From: Ignavibacteriales bacterium
GTDB lineage: Bacteria; Bacteroidota; Ignavibacteria; UBA10030
Assembly (NCBI GenBank): GCA_016218005.1
Contig: JACRFF010000001.1
Location: 1-6,955, forward strand
DNA: 6,955 nt
Reading direction: 5' to 3'
A model generated the notes under the pieces. That model ran no database searches. It was given only the letters and a program-made list of their open reading frames with translations, and was not told where the DNA came from. Within the stretch, counting starts at the first letter, position 1. Each line of letters starts with the position of its first letter. Positions 1 to 5,088 of the stretch are shown in pieces. Position numbers and translations under genes: made by a program.

Positions 1-7
1 CGCTCGC

Positions 8-1330
8 TCAGAAATTAAACACAAAGCTTAGCTTCGGTTCCACGCGGTCTTGCCTTTTGTAGCCGATAAACTTGCCGGATGCGTCATAATCTTTTGTGAA
101 TGTTCGTTGATACAGCGTCGACAAGACCATGAAGGGCGTCAGCTTATAGCCAATGATGGCATACATCAGCGAGTTTTCATCGAGCGTGAAAACTTGGCCG
201 ACGTTCTTCTTGTCATAGCCTGCCGCTATTTGCACCATAGGAATCACATTGCCGGCGTCAAGCTCGAAGTGCATAATGCCTGCATTATCCACGCCAATGG
301 GCGCCTGATAGCCGCCGATGATCCTGAACGTATTGAGAACGCTGAGCACTAACTCGCCATAGTATCCGTCGGTGGCCAGCGCCGATTCCAGCAACGATGC
401 TTTGCTCTTGAAGGTGGTAACGGTTGCGCCCGGTTCGTAACGGTCTTTCTCATACAGCGCGTTGAAGTACGCCGGGATAAATTTTTCACCAATGAATCTG
501 CGTTCATATTTTCCGCTCAATCCCAACACTCCCATGCCGGCAAGATGCAAATCAATTCCTGCGGCGGAACCATGTCCGTAATTGCTGATCTTGGCGTAGT
601 CAAAATAGATTGTCGATTTGATAACCTCAAACTGGAGAATAGGAAGCCCGACGTCGAAGCCGATGATCGATAGTGTTCCATTGTTGCGGATGACGCTGCT
701 GGACGGCACATACACAACGTCGGCATTGGAATTCAGGTCTGCCGTATACGTCACTCCCACTTCCAAATTGTTGATCACCGGTATCTTGCTCAGCGACGTG
801 AATTTCAGCGGCTTGACGTAACCGCGCGCGCCCAGCACTCCCCCTTCCGCAAAATCGCTGTACATCGTTTCGAGACCAAACTTGTCGAAGTTCACATCCA
901 ACTCAATTCCCGTCTTGCGCAAATCGTAGCTGGCAGTGTTTCGATAATTGTACACGATGAAACCATGTCCGAGACGAGAATAATCCAACTGGCCGAAGCG
1001 AACGTAGAGCGGGTCCCCTTTTTGCGCCCATCGGATGTAGCGAATTATTCGCACGTAGTCGCTGAAGGAGTTGTATTCATTGCGGATCGACCCCGACTTG
1101 CTGATGCGCAGGTTCAGATCCAAGCCGAATCCGAGTTTGCCGAAGGCTAATTCCGGCGCAAGGTTCACGAGATAATACGGTTCGCCGTCGATCATCGTCA
1201 GACCAAAGCCCAGCGGAACTGTACCCGCCGTCTTGCCGGAGGCGGCAGCCGCCATTTCACCCATTTGTGCCGGCGAGATCGCGGCGCCGACAAGGATGAG
1301 AACAACCAACAACCACGCGGAACGTTTCAT
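8..1330 (-). CDS. Predicted outer-membrane beta-barrel protein, function unknown
   Basis: A 440-residue protein that starts with a Sec-type signal peptide: Lys2-Arg3, a hydrophobic core at about 5-18, and a plausible cleavage after Ala21 in SPA-Q (a second option lies near residue 30). The mature part has no long hydrophobic helices. It is built of alternating polar and hydrophobic stretches rich in Gly, Tyr and Phe, such as RFGQLDYSRLGHGF at 111-124, and it ends in SFVFNF, the C-terminal aromatic strand expected of an outer-membrane barrel. I read it as a barrel of many strands in the outer membrane, porin-like or a transporter, with no recognised substrate. The start is supported by a strong Shine-Dalgarno sequence five bases upstream. 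The gene is complete; its stop lies at the window edge. It follows spmB after 70 bases and may be the last gene of the run or have its own promoter. Barrel and signal peptide are seen; location is inferred; function is unknown. Confidence 0.8.
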   Translation of the reverse strand: MKRSAWLLVVLILVGAAISPAQMGEMAAAASGKTAGTVPLGFGLTMIDGEPYYLVNLAPELAFGKLGFGLDLNLRISKSGSIRNEYNSFSDYVRIIRYIRWAQKGDPLYVRFGQLDYSRLGHGFIVYNYRNTASYDLRKTGIELDVNFDKFGLETMYSDFAEGGVLGARGYVKPLKFTSLSKIPVINNLEVGVTYTADLNSNADVVYVPSSSVIRNNGTLSIIGFDVGLPILQFEVIKSTIYFDYAKISNYGHGSAAGIDLHLAGMGVLGLSGKYERRFIGEKFIPAYFNALYEKDRYEPGATVTTFKSKASLLESALATDGYYGELVLSVLNTFRIIGGYQAPIGVDNAGIMHFELDAGNVIPMVQIAAGYDKKNVGQVFTLDENSLMYAIIGYKLTPFMVLSTLYQRTFTKDYDASGKFIGYKRQDRVEPKLSFVFNF

Positions 1331-1335
1331 GGCAT

Positions 1336-1344
1336 CTTCCTTCT
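1336..1344 (-). promoter_or_regulatory. Ribosome binding site of the outer-membrane protein gene
   Basis: The minus strand reads AGAAGGAAG, five bases before the ATG at 1330. It is one of the two clear Shine-Dalgarno matches in the window and fixes that start. A run of eight A residues on the minus strand (1349-1356) lies just upstream. I see no convincing promoter hexamers or terminator hairpin in the 70-base gap (1331-1400), so it is unclear whether this gene is transcribed with spmB or separately. Confidence 0.65.
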
Positions 1345-1400
1345 GTTATTTTTTTTGTTATGAAAATACAATATCGCATCTACCGACAGCGTGATGTAGG

Positions 1401-1949
1401 CTACACATTGAAAAGCATTCGACAAATCATAAGCGCGCCGAGCATCCCAAATAAATCCGCAATTAAGCCCACGGGAACGGCGTGGCGTGTATTCTTGACT
1501 TGCACTGAACCGAAGTACACCGCCAGTACATAGAACGTGGTCTCGCTGCTGCCATACATCGTGGAAACGAGAATGCCGATGAACGAATCCGGACCGTGCG
1601 TTTTCATCAGCTCCGTCATCAAGCCAAGCGAGCCGCTGCCCGAAAGTGGACGCAGCAACGCCATCGGCAGCGCTTCGGCCGGCAAGCCAATGAAGGAAGT
1701 CGCGGGAGAGAGAATCGAAACCAGAACATCCATCGCACCGCTTTCTCGAAACACGCCGATCGCAAAAAGCATCGCCACCAAATAGGGAATGATGCGCACC
1801 GCCGTGTTGAATCCTTCCTTCGCTCCCTCGACAAACACCTCATACACTTTGACTTTCTTCGAGAATCCCCAGCCCAAGAATGCCGCAATCATCAACGGTA
1901 TGGCGATGATGGAAATAAAATTGACAACGGTTCGGAAGAGTTCACTCAT
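1401..1949 (-). CDS. spmB: SpmB-like inner-membrane protein (nucleoside recognition/Gate family)
   Basis: A 182-residue multi-pass membrane protein, very near the usual SpmB length (about 178 in Bacillus). Family landmarks are visible: an amphipathic N-terminal helix (about 8-28), PYLVAMLFAIGVFRESG (55-71), ALLRPLSGSGSLG (97-109), GPDSFIGILVSTMYGSSETTFY (in pieces over 119-140) and VGLIADLFG (160-168). The domain is named 'nucleoside recognition' or Gate, and it is shared with nucleoside transporters and the FeoB permease. In Bacillus SpmA and SpmB act in spore core dehydration, but the transported molecule is not established and the pair is common in non-spore-formers. The gene overlaps the end of spmA by eight bases (ATGAGTGA) and has a strong Shine-Dalgarno, so the two are almost certainly co-translated and probably form a heteromeric complex. 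Family assignment is firm; substrate is unknown. Confidence 0.9.
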   Translation of the reverse strand: MSELFRTVVNFISIIAIPLMIAAFLGWGFSKKVKVYEVFVEGAKEGFNTAVRIIPYLVAMLFAIGVFRESGAMDVLVSILSPATSFIGLPAEALPMALLRPLSGSGSLGLMTELMKTHGPDSFIGILVSTMYGSSETTFYVLAVYFGSVQVKNTRHAVPVGLIADLFGMLGALMICRMLFNV

Positions 1950-2934
1950 GGCGCGGCTCCCTCTTCTCTACTGTTTCAGGTAACAAATCTTTCTTGTAGT
2001 TCGGCAGGCGTTGGAATAGCTTCGACGCAACCACGCCGGCAGCTGTTGCGCAGAATGCACCGAAGATTGTCGTGCCGATGATGATGCCCGGGTTTGTTGA
2101 GCCTGATGCGGCGCGCACGGCAATGGCGGTCGCAGGTATCAGAATCAAACCGCCGGTGTTGATGGCAAGAAACGTGACCATGGCATTCGTTGCGGTGCCT
2201 GCCTTTGTGCTGAGCTTGTTCAGTTCCTCCATGGCCTTGAGTCCCATCGGCGTGGCAGCATTGTTGAGGCCAAGCATATTCGCTGCCGTGTTCATAATAA
2301 TTGCGCCGATCGCCGGATGATCGGCAGGAACATCCGGAAACAGCCGAGCCGTGATTGGCCGAAGAAGTCTGGTCAGCAAATACACCAATCCGGCTTCTTC
2401 CGCGATCTTGATCAAGCCAAGCCACAACGCCATCACGCCAATAAGTCCCAGAGCAAGTTGAACCGCCGTGTTTGCAAAATCGAGCGCCGCCTGCGTAACG
2501 GCTTTCAACTTAACGAACCGTATCGGCTCCAGCACGATGGAAATTGTTTTGCGCTCAGCGTTCTTTGCCGCGATTGTGGCTGAAAGTTTTTCTTTTGTCG
2601 CCGCAGATTTAGAAATCTGCCGCCACAACGCCGGGCTTGCGTCAGATGCCGGCAAAGACACCAAATCATTGCCGCTGTGAACTACCGTAATCGTTGCCGG
2701 CTGCCGCACTTCTTCGGTCTGCGACACAATGCCGTAGAATTGGTTGAACGCGGAAGCGCTCACGACAATGTTTCCCTCCCATCGATTACCGAGAGGAGCG
2801 GGAGTTTTCGGTTCCCACTGAACCTCAAATGGAATTCCATTTCTGTAGGTGTTCCGAACTTCATCGTTCACGTCCTTGCCGACCGCAACAACGAGTCCGA
2901 TAGCCACAAGCGCAAGCCAGATTTTGTTTAGCAT
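1942..2934 (-). CDS. spmA: SpmA-like inner-membrane protein with an inserted domain of about 115 residues
   Basis: I start this 330-residue protein at the ATG at 2934 because the family's first helix begins there (MLNKIWLALVAIGLVVAV). The open frame continues to 3066, but that extension is polar, unlike the family, and overlaps the upstream prenyltransferase gene. Residues 145-310 match SpmA closely: ANTAVQLALGLIGVMALWLG (154-173), LLRPITARLFPDVPADHPA (190-208), NMLGLNNAATPMGLKAMEEL (219-238), TNAMVTFLAINTGG (249-262) and PATAIAVRAASGS (267-279). Bacillus SpmA is about 196 residues; the excess is a hydrophilic segment at about 27-143 between the first helix and the conserved domain. It looks strand-rich (NIVVSASAF, ATITVVHSG, KTISIVLEPI) and, if the first helix is an N-in anchor, it would face the periplasm. 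The gene starts 11 bases after the prenyltransferase stop and overlaps spmB. Family firm; role of the insert and substrate unknown. Confidence 0.88.
   Translation of the reverse strand: MLNKIWLALVAIGLVVAVGKDVNDEVRNTYRNGIPFEVQWEPKTPAPLGNRWEGNIVVSASAFNQFYGIVSQTEEVRQPATITVVHSGNDLVSLPASDASPALWRQISKSAATKEKLSATIAAKNAERKTISIVLEPIRFVKLKAVTQAALDFANTAVQLALGLIGVMALWLGLIKIAEEAGLVYLLTRLLRPITARLFPDVPADHPAIGAIIMNTAANMLGLNNAATPMGLKAMEELNKLSTKAGTATNAMVTFLAINTGGLILIPATAIAVRAASGSTNPGIIIGTTIFGAFCATAAGVVASKLFQRLPNYKKDLLPETVEKREPRHE
1957..1964 (-). promoter_or_regulatory. Ribosome binding site of spmB inside the end of spmA
   Basis: AGAGGGAG on the minus strand lies seven bases upstream of the spmB ATG (1949), within the last codons of spmA. 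With the eight-base overlap of the two reading frames it argues for coupled translation of the pair. Confidence 0.65.
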
Positions 2935-2945
2935 GAATATACTCG

Positions 2946-3833
2946 TCAATGAGTGAGAGAAGAACTCGTTAATGACCCGAGAAAGATGCCGACCATTCCG
3001 CCGAGCATGACATATTTCAATTCCGTGCTGATCTGAGCGGCTCGGTCTTTCGTCGGATTTTTCCAAAAGAAATATATCATCCGAAGAAGCGCCGCATCTA
3101 AGATAACGGCTATTGCGGTGAACGGCGGACCATAGATTGCCCCACGAACCACGACAATGGTCAACACGACAATGAGCAGCATGGAAACAATTGCAGCGAA
3201 CTGCGAAACTCCAACGCCATACTTGACCGGCAGCGTCATCGCCTCAACCTTGCGGTCGCCTTCGATGTCTTCAACATCCTTGACGATTTCTCGCGCAAGC
3301 GTCGCCAGAAACGCGAACTCTGCCGGAATCATTCCAGCCGCCGGAGTGTCCAACGCGGCAGCGCCGACGAGAAGCGCCAATCCTGTTTCACCGCTGATGA
3401 TGAGATTTCCGATGAGCGCCTTCCGCTTGAAACGCATACTATAGAGAAAGAGGATGGAAACGGAAAACACGACGATGGATAATACGAGTTGATTGATGAA
3501 GAGTGCAATGACGATGCCGGAGATCGAACCGATCCCCCAGACAAGTTTGGCTTCGAGAAGCGTAAGATTTCCATTGGGAAGTGGGCGCTCGGGCCGATTG
3601 TGCCGGTCAATCTCAAGGTCAAACACGTCGTTGATCGCATTTCCGCTGGCGGCAACGCAGGAGGCGGCAAGCATCGTTAAGACTACAAGAATCCATTGAC
3701 CTCCTGCCGGTCTTGCCAACCAACCAGAAAGAGCGACCCCCAGCGCCGTGATAAGAAGATTTCCGGGCCGTACAATCTTAAAGATGGCCGACGTTTTGGA
3801 GGAGATGCTCATCGTTTCAGCAGCCGTCGTCAT
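2946..3833 (-). CDS. UbiA-superfamily prenyltransferase, DGGGP synthase-like
   Basis: A 295-residue polytopic membrane enzyme of the usual UbiA length. The first Asp-rich motif is GNAINDVFDLEIDRHNRPER (64-83), with N68, D69, D72 and D76 binding Mg-diphosphate. The second is REIVKDVEDIEGDRK (181-195), with D186, D189 and D193, followed by LPVKYG (201-206). The K-D-x-E-D-x-E-G-D form is what I know from archaeal digeranylgeranylglyceryl phosphate synthases, which add a second geranylgeranyl chain to geranylgeranylglyceryl phosphate; chlorophyll and menaquinone prenyltransferases usually differ here. About eight hydrophobic helices follow the normal pattern. I chose the ATG at 3833, two bases after the reductase stop; the frame is open to 3887, which would overlap the upstream gene, and an ATG at 3812 is also possible. 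No start has a strong Shine-Dalgarno, so coupling to the reductase is likely. UbiA family is certain; the DGGGP-type acceptor is inferred from motifs. Confidence 0.87.
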   Translation of the reverse strand: MTTAAETMSISSKTSAIFKIVRPGNLLITALGVALSGWLARPAGGQWILVVLTMLAASCVAASGNAINDVFDLEIDRHNRPERPLPNGNLTLLEAKLVWGIGSISGIVIALFINQLVLSIVVFSVSILFLYSMRFKRKALIGNLIISGETGLALLVGAAALDTPAAGMIPAEFAFLATLAREIVKDVEDIEGDRKVEAMTLPVKYGVGVSQFAAIVSMLLIVVLTIVVVRGAIYGPPFTAIAVILDAALLRMIYFFWKNPTKDRAAQISTELKYVMLGGMVGIFLGSLTSSSLTH

Positions 3834-3835
3834 TG

Positions 3836-5002
3836 TTAGGATAAGAATATTTTTGCGATGTGCAACAGCATCGAAGGTTGGTTCCACATCGCCGACCGAA
3901 ACAACGCGCCTAATGTTCGTTTCTCCGGCGTCAACGCTTCCATTTGATCGACCAATGTGTTGAACGTTTCATCTGAAAGATTCGCAATGCCTTCTTTCAA
4001 CGAATAGTACGCTTCGTGCCGCCAGCCCAAGCGCTTGTGCCAACGGGTTGCATATTCTGGAAGAAGTCCGAGGTTGTTCTTGTTGATTGCTTCGCCAGCA
4101 ACTTGTCCGGCGATCATTCCTCCGATCATGCCGCTGATGATTCCGCCACCGCTGACCGGATTCACCTGATGGGCAGCATCGCCGACCAACATCACGTTGT
4201 CCTTGACAATGCGGTCGAGCGTCTTTGCGCACGGAACTCCTCCGGCAATTCGCGTCAGAGTCGACGCATTCGGATACTTGTTCTCGATGAACTCTTCCAA
4301 GTATTTCACCGCAGATTTGTTTTTTGCTTCTTCCACGCTGATGCCGATTCCCACATTCGCGCTTCCCCGCCCCTTGGGGAACACCCACAAGTACCCGCCA
4401 GGCGCTACGCGATCTCCCCAAAAAAAATCCAATGTGTCTTCATCCACTTCAACGCCGCTCAACGTGGCCTGAGCACAGCTTTCCATATCTCGAATATGGC
4501 ACGTGGTATCAATCCCCGCCCATTTGCCAACGCGCGATTCCACGCCGTCGGCTCCCACGACAATCTTGGCGCGAATGTCTTCCGGCTTATCCTTGATCAA
4601 CACCTTGACTCCGGCAATCGCTTTTCCTTCTCTCAGCAAGTCATACACATACGCCTTCGTTACAACTTCCGCCCCGTGCCGGACTGCCAGCTTCGCCAAT
4701 TCGTAATCAAACAAACGCCGCTCCAAAACATACCCGGCCCCGTCGAGTGTGGGAATAGTCGACTTTCCGTTAGGAGCGACCAACCGAAATTGGGTAACGG
4801 TGGATGCAATCCATTGTGGATTCGGCTCGATGAACTGAACCAGCCCCTCGTGTGCAACAGCTTCGCCGCATCGAACCGGATAGCCAACGTCGCGGTCCTT
4901 TTCGAGAACAAGAACGCGGGCGCCGGATGCAGCGGCGTAACGTGCGGCAGTTGAGCCGGCCGGCCCCGCTCCTACAACGACAATGTCGTAACTCTGATTC
5001 AT
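3836..5002 (-). CDS. Geranylgeranyl reductase-family FAD oxidoreductase
   Basis: A 388-residue flavoprotein of standard length for the family that reduces double bonds of geranylgeranyl chains (bacteriochlorophyll ChlP/BchP, plant VTE-pathway and archaeal lipid reductases). FAD-binding Rossmann motif: VVVGAGPAGSTAARYAA (8-24) with the ribose-binding acidic residue E34. Next comes YPVRCGEAV (41-49), the PxxCGE motif with Cys45, then VVGADGVESRVGKWAG (148-163). YLWVFPKGRGSANVGIG (204-220) fits the YxWxFP-x8-GxG motif of archaeal-type enzymes exactly, and VGDAAHQVNPVSGGGI (273-288) is the second FAD motif. The start at 5002 places the Rossmann strand five residues in; the frame is open to 5131 but that extension is Arg-rich, out of character and overlaps the kinase gene. 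The stop is two bases from the prenyltransferase start. It is expected to be soluble or membrane-peripheral. Substrate (free diphosphate or a finished lipid) cannot be told from sequence. Confidence 0.9.
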   Translation of the reverse strand: MNQSYDIVVVGAGPAGSTAARYAAASGARVLVLEKDRDVGYPVRCGEAVAHEGLVQFIEPNPQWIASTVTQFRLVAPNGKSTIPTLDGAGYVLERRLFDYELAKLAVRHGAEVVTKAYVYDLLREGKAIAGVKVLIKDKPEDIRAKIVVGADGVESRVGKWAGIDTTCHIRDMESCAQATLSGVEVDEDTLDFFWGDRVAPGGYLWVFPKGRGSANVGIGISVEEAKNKSAVKYLEEFIENKYPNASTLTRIAGGVPCAKTLDRIVKDNVMLVGDAAHQVNPVSGGGIISGMIGGMIAGQVAGEAINKNNLGLLPEYATRWHKRLGWRHEAYYSLKEGIANLSDETFNTLVDQMEALTPEKRTLGALFRSAMWNQPSMLLHIAKIFLS

Positions 5003-5088
5003 CAGAAATACATTCTCACGAATGGTCGAAAATACGGAAGGACTCCGCAAGAAGCAATGAACGAAGGAAGGACGAAGAAGAAAAGATT
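5003..5088 (-). other. 86-base spacer with a pyrimidine-rich leader before the reductase gene
   Basis: This is the largest gap in the run. Its first half on the coding (minus) strand is almost all pyrimidine, with CTTC/CTTT-like units; on the plus strand 5059-5086 holds only two pyrimidines in 28 bases. No tRNA, clear promoter or strong terminator is visible, and the region before the ATG has only a weak purine stretch (GAGAA). It may carry an internal promoter, a translation control element or nothing. Confidence 0.35.

Noticed and set aside
1331..1400. Terminator or promoter in the gap between spmB and the outer-membrane gene
   Set aside because: No inverted repeat with a T run on the transcribed strand, and no convincing promoter boxes; the A8 run alone is not evidence.
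1401..2934. Sporulation in the host, suggested by spmA and spmB
   Set aside because: These families are widespread in non-spore-formers, and the window carries an outer-membrane protein and no other sporulation gene.
2935..3066. N-terminal extension of SpmA to an ATG at 3066
   Set aside because: The extension is polar, overlaps the coding end of the prenyltransferase, and the family's first helix starts at the ATG at 2934.
3834..3887. Prenyltransferase start at 3887
   Set aside because: It would overlap the reductase gene by 52 bases without a Shine-Dalgarno; the ATG at 3833, two bases after the reductase stop, fits better, although 3812 remains possible.
4016..4954. Long plus-strand open frame of 312 codons opposite the reductase
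   Set aside because: It lies wholly antisense to a well-supported gene, has no family features, and its composition (many Arg, His, Ser) is that of a shadow frame. The other plus-strand frames are the same.
2946..5002. Chlorophyll or bacteriochlorophyll synthesis (BchG plus BchP pair)
   Set aside because: The second Asp motif of the UbiA enzyme has the KDVEDIEGD form of DGGGP synthases, and no other pigment gene is present, so this is less likely, though not formally excluded.
5035..5047. Small hairpin CGGA-AGGAC-TCCG followed by a short T-rich stretch on the minus strand, as a terminator
   Set aside because: The stem is only four base pairs plus a possible wobble pair and the T tract is broken, too weak to call.
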